Assembly (NCBI GenBank): GCA_015494735.1
Contig: WGAQ01000157.1
Location: 1-39,147 of the forward strand
Source: Caldifarciminota bacterium
Lineage (GTDB): Bacteria > Hydrothermota > Hydrothermia > LBFQ01 > DSFT01
Direction: 5' to 3'
Length of the DNA stretch: 39,147 nucleotides
Part shown: positions 1 through 9,238 of the stretch, piece by piece
Layout of the letters: every line of letters begins with the position of its first letter
How positions within the stretch are numbered: position 1 is the stretch's first letter
Made by a program: the position numbers and the translations under genes
Notes under the pieces: generated by a model
Told to the model about the DNA's origin: nothing
The model's database searches: none
The model's input: the letters and a program-made list of their open reading frames with translations, nothing else

Positions 1-507
1 ATCATTTTGGGAGATATCGAGCCGGGGAAGATGGAGATTTACGAAAATGCTCTTTACAGGGAGAAACTGAGGGTTCATATCGTGGGATACAGACCTTCCA
101 TAACCCGCGAGACTATGTGGTTTGCTATAAGCGATGGGGTGGATGTTCACTCTGCTGTGGATATGTATTACAAAAGGTTCTATATCGAGCATGGCTTTAA
201 AGATCTTAAGGGCAGGTTCAATCTTCACAGGGCCATGATTAGAAGCACTCGAATCCCCGAAAGGCTTATTGCTCTTATTTTTATCGCCTATATCCTTACT
301 CTCGTTGCTGGCTCTTTCATCAGGGAGAGTGGTTTCATCTCAAAGAGGTATGCCAATAGATACAGTGCAGTTTCTATTTTCTTCAGGTTCTCCCATAGAG
401 TTCCCCCGGATAAACGACGAGTCCTTCTGGATGGTATTCTATCCTTCTTCCAGAATCTTGCGTCCCTTAATCATTCCCACTATGTCCAATTTCATGTCCG
501 AAGGTGA
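1..507 (+). mobile_element. IS4-superfamily transposase, C-terminal part (frame open through the left window edge)
   Basis: Frame is open from base 1 (IILGDIEPGK...). Contains YYKRFYIEHGFKDLK, matching the IS4 YREK signature Y-x2-R-x3-E-x6-K. Confidence 0.8.
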
Positions 508-542
508 CAACTCCTGCCTCTGGACGTAAGTCCTCATCCCTG

Positions 543-558
543 TAAAATTTTGTATATG
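543..558 (+). promoter_or_regulatory. -10-like TAAAAT with lipA ATG 7 nt downstream
   Basis: TGTAAAAT-TTTGTAT-ATG. Confidence 0.5.
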
Positions 559-1422
559 CCCGTTGATAAGAAGCCCGAATGGCTCCGCATCAAACTGTCC
601 ACCAATGGGACCTATGGACACGTGAAGAATACGCTCAAATCCCGCAGACTTTTCACCGTCTGTGAGGAGGCGAGATGTCCCAACATCGGGGAGTGCTGGT
701 CCCATGGAACTGCCACCATAATGATAATGGGTGATACATGCACCCGCGGATGCAGGTTCTGTGCAGTTAAGACCGGTAATCCCGGGGGATGGCTGGACCC
801 CCTGGAGCCCCTTCACGTTGTGGAGACCATAAAGCAGCTGAAGTTGAAGTACGTGGTCCTTACGAGCGTGGACAGGGATGACCTTCCAGATGGGGGAGCC
901 TTCCACTTCGCCCGTGTGATAAAGTACGTTAAGAAGGTGATGCCGGAGGTAATCGTGGAGGCCCTGACCCCCGATTTTCAGGGGAATGTTAATTCCATCA
1001 GAACCGTGGTGGAGTCCGGACTGGAGGTGTATGCTCACAACATAGAGACCGTCAGGCGCCTGACGCCCAGGGTCAGGGACCCCAGAGCCAGTTATGAGCA
1101 ATCCCTCTTCGTCCTCAAGACAGCCAAGGAAATCAGGCCCGACATCCTGACCAAGAGCTCCATAATGCTCGGCCTCGGGGAGACGGAGGAGGAAGTTCTG
1201 GAGGCCATGAGGGATCTCAGGTCCGTGGGAGTGGACATCCTCACTCTGGGGCAGTATCTGAGGCCCAGCCCCAGGCACCTGCCCGTGGTGGAATACGTGA
1301 ATCCCCGGAAGTTCCGCTGGTACAGGGACAGGGCCATGGAACTGGGTTTCAGGGAGGTCTTTTCGGGTCCCCTCGTGAGGAGTTCCTACAGGGCGGAGAT
1401 GGTTTTCCATGGTAAGATTTGA
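556..1422 (+). CDS. lipA: Lipoyl synthase
   Basis: [13 protein letters not shown] plus radical-SAM CTRGCRFC, followed by AVKTGNP. ATG 556 preferred over the tracked TTG 550 because a -10-like box lies 7 nt upstream. Confidence 0.95.
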   Translation: MPVDKKPEWLRIKLSTNGTYGHVKNTLKSRRLFTVCEEARCPNIGECWSHGTATIMIMGDTCTRGCRFCAVKTGNPGGWLDPLEPLHVVETIKQLKLKYVVLTSVDRDDLPDGGAFHFARVIKYVKKVMPEVIVEALTPDFQGNVNSIRTVVESGLEVYAHNIETVRRLTPRVRDPRASYEQSLFVLKTAKEIRPDILTKSSIMLGLGETEEEVLEAMRDLRSVGVDILTLGQYLRPSPRHLPVVEYVNPRKFRWYRDRAMELGFREVFSGPLVRSSYRAEMVFHGKI

Positions 1423-1984
1423 ATCGGAGGCGAAGCTACCAACCCGATACGGGGATTTCCGGATAAGGGTTTACAGGGAGGGGGATAAGGAGCATGCGGT
1501 TCTGATCAGGGAGCCCCTCCGGGAGCCCGTTCTCGTCCGTGTTCACTCCGAATGTCTGACCGGGGACGTGTTTGGTTCTCTCAGGTGCGATTGCGGTGAG
1601 CAACTGGAATATGCTCTGGAGAAGATCGGGAAGGAGGGCGGAATTCTCATCTATCTGCGACAGGAGGGAAGGGGAATCGGTCTGGCCAACAAGATAAGGG
1701 CATATCATCTTCAGGACCTGGGTCTGGATACGGTGGAGGCCAATCATCAACTGGGATTCGAGGCGGACCTGAGGAATTACGAGCCCGCTTTCGAGATACT
1801 GAAGGACCTGGGAATCAGGAAGATTCGCCTCATGACCAACAATCCCGAGAAAATCGTGGACCTGACCAGGTATGGGATAGAGGTGGTGGAGCGGATACCC
1901 GTACAGGTGAAGCCCAATCCCCACAACGAGAAGTATCTGAAGACCAAAAAGGAGAAACTGGGACATCTTCTGAACATAATATGA
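1409..1984 (+). CDS. ribA: GTP cyclohydrolase II (stand-alone RibA domain)
   Basis: [21 protein letters not shown] and RQEGRGIGL motifs. Overlaps the lipA 3' end by 14 nt. Confidence 0.95.
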   Translation: MVRFESEAKLPTRYGDFRIRVYREGDKEHAVLIREPLREPVLVRVHSECLTGDVFGSLRCDCGEQLEYALEKIGKEGGILIYLRQEGRGIGLANKIRAYHLQDLGLDTVEANHQLGFEADLRNYEPAFEILKDLGIRKIRLMTNNPEKIVDLTRYGIEVVERIPVQVKPNPHNEKYLKTKKEKLGHLLNII

Positions 1985-2781
1985 TATGGCTCATCGCTTT
2001 CTTCGATTCCACGCTGACGGGAGTTCCCCGGCCGGTCGATATATACGTGGATAACGATGGTAGAATCTACGTTCTCAGTTTGAATGGGAAGATATGGGTT
2101 TACGATGACCTGGACGACACTCCCAGGATATACATGAAGGGCCTGAGCCAGCCGGCGCTGGAGATGGAATTCCTGGGAGATACCGTATTCGTTATGCACG
2201 GGAGGTACCTCGACGCCTTCTTCCCATCGGGACGGCTCCGGATAGTCAATTTCGTTCCTCTGACCGGCAATAACAGCACCTTCACCCTGGACACCGTAAG
2301 GGGCTATATCTACATGGCACTGGAGGGGATATGGCAGTTCAGGTTCGCCGGCAGGGTTTTCCGCCTCGATATAGATGGGCGGAACCTCTATGCATATTCC
2401 GCGGGTTTCAGGAGGCCGGTGGCCATAGATGTGGACAGCGCGGGTGTGCCCTGGATAATAAGCGAGGTGGGGGATGGCGTCTATGGTCTTTATCCGGTGT
2501 ACGAGGGTCTCAATTACGTCAACCTGGAGCCCCTGATTTACTTCTCCTCCCGCCCCACGGACCTCCAGATATGGGGGAATGGATTCCTCATCTCCTTCGA
2601 TGAAGGGGAAGTCATCCTGTATCGCCGGTTCAGGGGGGAAATATACGAGAGGGAGGTGCTCCTGAGGACCCCGTACGAGATATCCAGCATATTCCTCAGG
2701 GGAGATTCAATCTACTTCAGCGATTACGTTTCCGGGAGGATATACGTGGGGAGGTTGAAGCTCCTGGAGGCCAACAGATGA
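1981..2781 (+). CDS. Secreted/anchored NHL-like beta-propeller protein
   Basis: Short hydrophobic N-terminus and repeated PVDIYVDNDGRIYVLS / PVAIDVDSAGVPWIIS blades. Confidence 0.5.
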   Translation: MIWLIAFFDSTLTGVPRPVDIYVDNDGRIYVLSLNGKIWVYDDLDDTPRIYMKGLSQPALEMEFLGDTVFVMHGRYLDAFFPSGRLRIVNFVPLTGNNSTFTLDTVRGYIYMALEGIWQFRFAGRVFRLDIDGRNLYAYSAGFRRPVAIDVDSAGVPWIISEVGDGVYGLYPVYEGLNYVNLEPLIYFSSRPTDLQIWGNGFLISFDEGEVILYRRFRGEIYEREVLLRTPYEISSIFLRGDSIYFSDYVSGRIYVGRLKLLEANR

Positions 2782-3368
2782 ATGTCATCCTGGAGGAATT
2801 GAAGAGGCAGGTGGAAAACTGTACCAGGTGCCCCCTTCACGAATCGCGCATAAGGGCGGTTTTTGGAGAGGGGGACGGGCCCTTCATGATGGTGGGGGAG
2901 GCTCCCGGAAGGCAGGAGGATATGCAGGGGAGGCCCTTCGTGGGGCAGGCGGGAAAGCTCCTCGATGAGTTGCTTCTCGAAAGCAGTATGGACAGGCATC
3001 GATTCTTCATCACCAATGTGGTCAAGTGCCGGCCTCCGGGCAACCGGAATCCCCGTCCGGAAGAGATAGAAGCATGCAAACCCTATCTGGATAGACAGGT
3101 GGAGATTCTCAGGCCTCCGGCCATCGTGGCTCTGGGCAGATTCTCCGGGACCACCCTCCTCGGAAGGGAGAAACTCATAACCCTGAAGGACTACAGGGGG
3201 AGGATTGTGGAGTCCATATACGGCGTCCCCATGGTCATCACCTATCATCCGGCGAGCGTCTTCAGGAATCCCCGTCTCAGGGAGTACATCCTCCAGGACT
3301 TTCGCCTCTTTTACAGGGAGTTCTATGCGTCATTCCTGAATGGCTCTGTACCAGGGGATTCCGGATAG
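2778..3368 (+). CDS. Type-4 (Fe-S) uracil-DNA glycosylase
   Basis: CTRCPLHESR, VGEAPGRQEDMQGRPFVGQAGKLLDELL, ITNVVKCRPPGNRNPRPEEI, TYHPASVFRNP. Confidence 0.93.
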   Translation: MNVILEELKRQVENCTRCPLHESRIRAVFGEGDGPFMMVGEAPGRQEDMQGRPFVGQAGKLLDELLLESSMDRHRFFITNVVKCRPPGNRNPRPEEIEACKPYLDRQVEILRPPAIVALGRFSGTTLLGREKLITLKDYRGRIVESIYGVPMVITYHPASVFRNPRLREYILQDFRLFYREFYASFLNGSVPGDSG

Positions 3369-4655
3369 ATAGGTTTCCCCGATTCTCGCGTATATGCTCG
3401 AGGGGTATTTCTTTCTGAGCAGGTTCAGATAGTGACGTGCCGAATCCGGCATGTGCATGTCCCGGGCGAAGATATAGGTCATGAAGAGGAGGGTCTTCTT
3501 CTCCAGCTGGGGAGGGGGGTCGTTCCTCAGAACCTTCCTGAGCATGTCCAGAGTTATGTCCGGCTTATTCATGTTCAGGTACATGATTTCCGCCACCCGG
3601 TATATCTTTATGGGGTCGGTTTCGTTCTCCACCGATTTGATTTTCACGAGGGTTTCCTTCCTCTCCTGCGCCATGCGGAGCCCCATTTTGGATGCATCCT
3701 CGTAATAGCTGAGGGCTCCCTCGAAGTTGCCCCGGCTCTCCTCTATAAGTCCCAGGTAGTAATAACTGTAGAACCTGGCTGTATCCTTCGAAACCTCTGA
3801 TATGTACTGGAATATGTCCTTGGCCCCCTGCGTGTCTCCCTTCATCAGGAGGAGCCTTCCCATCTCGAGCCTCACGGCGAAGTACTGGGGGGTGCTGTCC
3901 CTGACCACCATGCTCTCCAGGGTGTTGTATGCTTCGTCGTAGTTGCCTTCCTTGACGTATGCAAGAGCCAGCAACCTCAGGGCGCTATTCTTCAGGGAAT
4001 CCGAAATCCGCGGGTCGCGTATATACTCCTGTATCAGTTCTTTCGCTCTCTGAGTATTCCCCAGCTTCAGATATACGTCTGCTGCGGTCAGGATGAGTTC
4101 CCTGTTATCCCGGTTCTCCTTCAGCAATTCTTCCAGTATTCCTATGGCCCGCTCGTACTCCTTTTTGTCTATCAGTATTTTGGCGAGGTAGAGCCGTGCC
4201 CTGTACCTGACCCTGTCCTCCGTGCTTTCCAGTGCCCGCCTCAGATATCTTTCCGCCTCGTCGTATCGCTTCATCTCGTAGAGCATTATTCCGTACTCTA
4301 AATACACTTTCCATCTCAGGGGGCTGTCGGGAAAGTACGTAAAGAACTCCCGGAACTTCTTCTCCGCCTTGGTGTACGATTTCAGTCTCGAATACGATAC
4401 TGCCATCATGTATATGGCATCGTCCACGAATCTCGAATCCCTGTGCAGCTGGAGGATTCTCGAGCCCTTGGCCTCCACTTTCATGTAATGGGACTTGGCC
4501 TTTATGTACTGGCCCAGGTTGTAATAGTATTCCCCCCTGTTGAATTCGCTCTGCAGATTGTAGAACGTATTGAAGTACGCCCTTGCATCCACGAGCATCT
4601 GCTCCAGGGATGAGCATCCCGCGATGAGAAACAGAGCCGGAATCCACCTCTTCAT
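3330..4655 (-). CDS. TPR-repeat lipoprotein
   Basis: Lipobox-like MKRWIPALFLIAGCSS; many TPR-like repeats. Convergent 39-nt overlap with the UDG gene. Confidence 0.75.
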   Translation of the reverse strand: MKRWIPALFLIAGCSSLEQMLVDARAYFNTFYNLQSEFNRGEYYYNLGQYIKAKSHYMKVEAKGSRILQLHRDSRFVDDAIYMMAVSYSRLKSYTKAEKKFREFFTYFPDSPLRWKVYLEYGIMLYEMKRYDEAERYLRRALESTEDRVRYRARLYLAKILIDKKEYERAIGILEELLKENRDNRELILTAADVYLKLGNTQRAKELIQEYIRDPRISDSLKNSALRLLALAYVKEGNYDEAYNTLESMVVRDSTPQYFAVRLEMGRLLLMKGDTQGAKDIFQYISEVSKDTARFYSYYYLGLIEESRGNFEGALSYYEDASKMGLRMAQERKETLVKIKSVENETDPIKIYRVAEIMYLNMNKPDITLDMLRKVLRNDPPPQLEKKTLLFMTYIFARDMHMPDSARHYLNLLRKKYPSSIYARIGETYLSGIPWYRAIQE

Positions 4656-4659
4656 ACGC

Positions 4660-5379
4660 TCACTCTACCACCCGTATATCCATACTCCCGTACCTGTAAA
4701 TGCTCTCTTCTTCATCCACCCTGAACTTCATCCAAAGTTTACGGTAAATTTTTCCTCTGAGGTTCACATTGACGAATGTGGACTCCGCCGGGTCGAATCT
4801 GTCGCTTATGGACATGATGGAGTTGAACAGGGAATCCCTGAATTCCTCCACCTTCACATCCTTCCTTATGACCAGAGGATTCCTCATGCTTACCACGGTG
4901 AAGGCACCGGCCCCTTTCAGTTCCACGTTGTCCAGTCCTATGGCCACCGCCCTCTTCCCCGCCACTTCTTTCACGAAGTGCATGAAATCCCTTGCCAGAA
5001 TGAACCTCTCCAGTTCCTTTGCCAGATAGAATCGTATGTAGAGGGAATCCCTCACTATCCGGGCGCTTCCATCCTGTATAACCTGGTCATGCCACAGCCC
5101 GGAGAATTTGATGTACGTGAATTTTCCGATGGTTATGGGTCTGGCGAACATCTTGTGCTCTTTAATCAGGTAGTTCTGGAGTTTCCTCAGGTGGGATTCG
5201 TTGAAGCCGCCCCTGGGGGGCGGCAGGTATATATTCACCACTTTGAAGTAGGGCCTCTCTTCTATGGATGTGCGGACCTGTTTTTTGCTTATTTTGATTT
5301 TCAGAGCCTCTCCGGCTTCCCTCACCAGGCTGTCCGTTATGGCGGAAGTGTCTATTACTCCAATCAGTGCCGCAATCAT
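4660..5379 (-). CDS. Conserved hypothetical protein, 239 aa
   Basis: Long ORF with 4-nt overlap to the upstream PLP enzyme gene; no family recognised. Confidence 0.6.
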   Translation of the reverse strand: MIAALIGVIDTSAITDSLVREAGEALKIKISKKQVRTSIEERPYFKVVNIYLPPPRGGFNESHLRKLQNYLIKEHKMFARPITIGKFTYIKFSGLWHDQVIQDGSARIVRDSLYIRFYLAKELERFILARDFMHFVKEVAGKRAVAIGLDNVELKGAGAFTVVSMRNPLVIRKDVKVEEFRDSLFNSIMSISDRFDPAESTFVNVNLRGKIYRKLWMKFRVDEEESIYRYGSMDIRVVE

Positions 5380-6542
5380 AGCTTTTCCAGAGCCTGCTTC
5401 AGGTCTTCTATGAGGTCCTCCGCATTCTCTATTCCCACGGAGATGCGTATCAGGTTATCCCTGAATCCGATGGCCTCCTTTATAAAGTCGGGAATCTCGG
5501 GATGGGTGGTGGTGGAGGGGCTGGTTATCAGACTTTCCACGCCTCCCAGGGAAACAGCTAAAGTGAATACCTTCGTGGACTGGACGAATTTGACGGGGTC
5601 CCCATCTATTTCGAAGGAAATCATGCCTCCGAAGTCCCTCATCTGCCTTCTGGCGATTTCGTGCCCGGGATGGTCCGGCAGTCCGGGATAGTTCACCCGG
5701 AGGACTTTTGGATGCTCCTTCAGGAATCGGGCCACCTTCATGGCATTCTGGCAATGCCTCTCCATCCTGATGTGGAGCGTCCTGAGTCCCCTGAGGGCGA
5801 GATAGGATTCCAGGGGGGACAGGATGGCTCCGGTCATCTTCTGAAATGCCTTTATCTGCTCGGCATATTCGGGATTGCTCGTGATGACGGCTCCCCCTAT
5901 GATGTCGGAATGGCCCCCTATGTACTTGGTCAGACTGTGAACCACGATGTCGGCCCCCTCCATCAGGGGATTCTGGAGGTACGGGGAAGCGAATGTGTTG
6001 TCCACCACGGATATGATTCCGTACTGGCGGGCTATTTCTGCGGTTTCTCTGATGGGTATGATGCGGAGCATGGGATTGGTGGGGGTTTCGAAGAAGACCA
6101 TCTTCACGTTGTCGTTTTCCTCGATGGCCTTCTTCAGATTTTCCGGGTCCCTCAGGTCGGTGTATATGGGCTTTATGCCCAGTTGCTGCCATACCTTGTA
6201 TATCTGTTTGAATGTTCCGCCGTAGTGGTCGTAGTCCAGAACGATGGCATCCCCGGGCCTGAGGAATGTGAGGAGGGAATGGATGGCGGCGAGACCGCTC
6301 GAGAATGCATAACCGTACTTTCCCCCTTCCACCCGGGCGAGGGCCCTCTCCAGGGCCATGCGGGTCGGGTTGTCGTGCCGGCTGTATATCAGGGAATCCT
6401 GCCAGTTGACAGGGTCCTTGAGTTTGAAGGTGCTGGAGAGGTTTATGGGAAGAGCAGAAGAACCATGCTCATCTGAAAAATTGAAGCCTGCGTGTACAAA
6501 CAGGGTTTCCTTTTTAAGTTTATCATACATATCTCCTTCCAT
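5376..6542 (-). CDS. Cystathionine gamma-synthase/gamma-lyase family PLP enzyme
   Basis: SSGLAAIHSLL, DNTFASPYLQNPLMEGADIVVHSLTKYIGGHSD (PLP lysine motif). Start could be 6542 (9 nt from TATAAT) or 6530 (after GGAGAT). Confidence 0.92.
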   Translation of the reverse strand: MEGDMYDKLKKETLFVHAGFNFSDEHGSSALPINLSSTFKLKDPVNWQDSLIYSRHDNPTRMALERALARVEGGKYGYAFSSGLAAIHSLLTFLRPGDAIVLDYDHYGGTFKQIYKVWQQLGIKPIYTDLRDPENLKKAIEENDNVKMVFFETPTNPMLRIIPIRETAEIARQYGIISVVDNTFASPYLQNPLMEGADIVVHSLTKYIGGHSDIIGGAVITSNPEYAEQIKAFQKMTGAILSPLESYLALRGLRTLHIRMERHCQNAMKVARFLKEHPKVLRVNYPGLPDHPGHEIARRQMRDFGGMISFEIDGDPVKFVQSTKVFTLAVSLGGVESLITSPSTTTHPEIPDFIKEAIGFRDNLIRISVGIENAEDLIEDLKQALEKL

Positions 6543-6558
6543 AGCGTGCAAATTATAA

Positions 6559-6576
6559 AGGGGGAGGAATCCCCCT
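6559..6576 (-). terminator. Candidate intrinsic terminator hairpin
   Basis: AGGGGGA-TTCC-TCCCCCT on the minus strand (7-bp stem, 4-nt loop), followed by TTATAATTT. Confidence 0.5.
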
Positions 6577-6683
6577 CATCGAGCCAGTTTTTCAGCCAGA
6601 ACCTTCAGGGCGATGGCCAGAACCACGTATGCGCTCAGGACCGCAGCGGTCATCACAATGTATGTTATGATGGCTGAAATCAT
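6576..6683 (-). CDS. 35-aa single-TM small protein (not in the ORF track)
   Basis: Reads MISAIITYIVMTAAVLSAYVVLAIALKVLAEKLAR*. Preceded by GGGGAGGTGAGGAAGC-ATG and starts 6 nt after the enoyl-CoA hydratase stop. Confidence 0.6.
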   Translation of the reverse strand: MISAIITYIVMTAAVLSAYVVLAIALKVLAEKLAR

Positions 6684-6689
6684 GCTTCC

Positions 6690-7460
6690 TCACCTCCCCT
6701 TGAAATCCGGTCTTCTCTTTTCGAGGAATGCACTTATGCCCTCATCCTTATCCTGCGTGGAGAAGAGGAAGTAGAACATCTTCCTTTCGTAATCGAGGCC
6801 CTCCCTTAGATTCAATTCGTATGCCTTGTTTACTGTGTCCTTCGCCACTGCAAGGGCTATGGGTGGTCCGGATATCAGGTCCTTCACGAATCTCTTCGTT
6901 TCCTCCAGATAATTCTCCACAGGGACCACTCTGTTGACCACCCCCATGCGGTAAGCCTTCCATACATCCATGAATTTGCCCGTCAGGATGTATTCCATGG
7001 CCCTGTGCTTCTCTATGAGGCGGGTCAGCCTCTGGGTACCTCCTGCTCCAGGGATGATGCCCAGTTTAATTTCGGGTTGACCGAAGACAGCGTTATCGGC
7101 TGCCACTATCATGTCGCACATCATGGCCAGTTCGAATCCGCCTCCGAGCGCATATCCGGCGACCGATGCCACCAGGGGTTTGAGGAAAGTGGCCACCCTT
7201 TCCCACTCGAAGAATCTGTAGTTGAAGAGCATGTCAGGTCCTTTGGGGTCTTTGAATTCGGAGACATCTGCCCCGGCTGCAAATGCCTTTTCGTTCCCCG
7301 TCAGTATCACCACCTTTATGCCCTCGTCCTTCTCCATATCGTCCAGCGCGATGGATACTTCCTTCATGAGCTGCCTGTTGAGGGCATTGAGCACTCTGGG
7401 TCTGTTAAGCCTGATTACGCCGATTGGACCATCCTTTTCCACTATGATGTTTTCGAACAT
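6690..7460 (-). CDS. Enoyl-CoA hydratase/isomerase family protein
   Basis: NRPRVLNALNRQLMKE, AFAAGADVSEF, AGYALGGGFELAMMCDMIVAADNAVFGQPEIKLGIIPGAGGTQRL. Confidence 0.93.
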   Translation of the reverse strand: MFENIIVEKDGPIGVIRLNRPRVLNALNRQLMKEVSIALDDMEKDEGIKVVILTGNEKAFAAGADVSEFKDPKGPDMLFNYRFFEWERVATFLKPLVASVAGYALGGGFELAMMCDMIVAADNAVFGQPEIKLGIIPGAGGTQRLTRLIEKHRAMEYILTGKFMDVWKAYRMGVVNRVVPVENYLEETKRFVKDLISGPPIALAVAKDTVNKAYELNLREGLDYERKMFYFLFSTQDKDEGISAFLEKRRPDFKGR

Positions 7461-7474
7461 GACCTAATTTTACA
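7458..7474 (-). promoter_or_regulatory. -10-like TGTAAAAT with enoyl-CoA hydratase ATG 6 nt downstream
   Basis: Minus strand TGTAAAAT-TAGGTC-ATG. Confidence 0.5.
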
Positions 7475-7495
7475 GGGATTTGCCTGTGGCCGAGT

Positions 7496-9211
7496 CTATC
7501 CGGATGTGGGGCCCGAATCCCCCTTCATCTCCTGCAGGATAGTTTCCACCTCCTGTCTGAGGGATTCGGCATCCTCCGGGTGCAGAATGCTCCTGATTAT
7601 GGGCATTATTCTGAACTCCATCGTCTGTGGCAATTCGTCCGGCGGTGCCATGAAGAGGGTATGCCCCACCGTCAGGTCTTCCCCCACCTTCTGCTTCAGT
7701 CTTTCGTTTATGGTGCGAAAGAGTCTGAGCACTGTATTCAGGTGGGGATAGCCCTTTTCCCTGTAGAAGGACTTCAGAACCTCTTCGTCCGGCATGAGCC
7801 TGTAGAATGCGAATCTGCGCTTAAGGGCCATGTCCAGTTTATCTATGCTCCTGTCTGTGGTGTTCATGGTGGCAATGAGGTACAGGTTTTCCGGAACCAC
7901 CAGTTTCTCACCGGAGTAGGGGAGGGTGATGGGGCTTCCCCTGTATTCGAGGGCGTAGAGCAATTCTCCGAGAATCTGTATCACGTTGCCCCTGTTGAAT
8001 TCATCCAGGATGACCACATAGTTGCGGGAGGGATTTTCGTAGGCCTGCATGGCTATACGCTTGAAGATTCCGTCCCTGACTGCGAATTTGCCTTCCCTGT
8101 CCGGCCGTATGCCTTCCATGAATTCTTCGTAGGAATAGGAGGGGTGAATCTGGAGCATCACGAAGTTGTTCCCTGCTATCTCCCGCGCTGCCCTGAGGGC
8201 CAGATGGGTCTTTCCGGTTCCCACGGGTCCGTATATTATGACCTGCCTGTACCTTCTCAGGAGGCGAATTACGGGGTGCTCTTCCTGTCCGGAGGGGATG
8301 AACACCGTGTCCGTCGATGGTTTCAGGGACTTTTCGAGGAGGCCGGCAACATCGTCGGCCCTGTTCCTGTCTATCCTTGCCACCTTGAAGGACCAGGATG
8401 GGAGGAGGGGGTCGTTATCTATGTCGCTTATGGTGCCGTCCGCATAGGGGGCGTTGGCAGCCTGTATATTCCACAGGAGGGGTTCCCTGTCGTGGTACTT
8501 CTGCCTTTCCTTCATGGGGGGTGAAAGATGGAGAAGATAGGAGTCGGAGTGGGTTTCCCTGGAGAGTATGATTCTCCCGTAGGATACCCGTGCTTCCAGT
8601 CGGTCCATTCCCATAACGGGCTCCAGTTTTATGTTCAAACTCCTCTCCGCATGACGCCTTATGACTTCCAGGGATGAGGACAGTTCCGTTGCTTCCAGTC
8701 TCAGGAATCCTATGAGTCTGTCCCTGACCAGTTCGAACAATTCCCTCGATGGCTCGAATCCCTTCCACATCTCCATAATGAGAATCTTGTTCTCGAAGAG
8801 TTCGTGGGAGAAGAGGGTTTCCTCGAAGAAATCCTTCACCGGCTCCCCTTCCTCCAGAGCTCTGCTGTGCAGGTAGTATATGCGCAGGTGATTCCTGAGG
8901 CCCTCCATTATGTTGAGGAATCTGAATTTGTTTCTGCGATATACGTATTTCAGAAAGGGTTTGAAGGGAACGGGGGCGTTCCTCATGTCGGCAAATTTGA
9001 CGTAGGCCCTCGATGCGTACGTTTCGAATATTTCCACTATTATCTGCGGAATCTGATACGGGAACTGCCTGTCGATGAAGTGGGCAATTAATACGCCCTC
9101 CTTCTTCCTCAAATGCAGGTCGAAATCCCCTATTTCGATTTTTGCCTTATTGTCCTCCCACTCGATTTCCAGTATGGGTATGTCTAACAGCTCCCTCAGG
9201 AATTCAACCAT
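7496..9211 (-). CDS. McrB-like AAA+ ATPase with long N-terminal extension
   Basis: Walker A GPVGTGKTHLA, QIHPSYSYEEFMEGIRP, Walker B YVVILDEFNRGNVIQILGELL, LIATMNTTDRSIDKLDMALKRRF. No mcrC-like ORF nearby. Confidence 0.85.
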   Translation of the reverse strand: MVEFLRELLDIPILEIEWEDNKAKIEIGDFDLHLRKKEGVLIAHFIDRQFPYQIPQIIVEIFETYASRAYVKFADMRNAPVPFKPFLKYVYRRNKFRFLNIMEGLRNHLRIYYLHSRALEEGEPVKDFFEETLFSHELFENKILIMEMWKGFEPSRELFELVRDRLIGFLRLEATELSSSLEVIRRHAERSLNIKLEPVMGMDRLEARVSYGRIILSRETHSDSYLLHLSPPMKERQKYHDREPLLWNIQAANAPYADGTISDIDNDPLLPSWSFKVARIDRNRADDVAGLLEKSLKPSTDTVFIPSGQEEHPVIRLLRRYRQVIIYGPVGTGKTHLALRAAREIAGNNFVMLQIHPSYSYEEFMEGIRPDREGKFAVRDGIFKRIAMQAYENPSRNYVVILDEFNRGNVIQILGELLYALEYRGSPITLPYSGEKLVVPENLYLIATMNTTDRSIDKLDMALKRRFAFYRLMPDEEVLKSFYREKGYPHLNTVLRLFRTINERLKQKVGEDLTVGHTLFMAPPDELPQTMEFRIMPIIRSILHPEDAESLRQEVETILQEMKGDSGPTSG

Positions 9212-9237
9212 TTTTCAAAGTTTACAGAAAGTTTACA
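9209..9237 (-). promoter_or_regulatory. Tandem 11-bp CTGTAAACTTT upstream of the McrB-like gene
   Basis: Minus strand CTGTAAACTTT-CTGTAAACTTT-GAAAA-ATG. Confidence 0.45.
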
Positions 9238-9238
9238 G

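Noticed and set aside
8751-8765. GGCTCGAATCCCTTCC resembling a tRNA T-arm
   Set aside because: Lies inside the McrB-like coding sequence with no cloverleaf around it.
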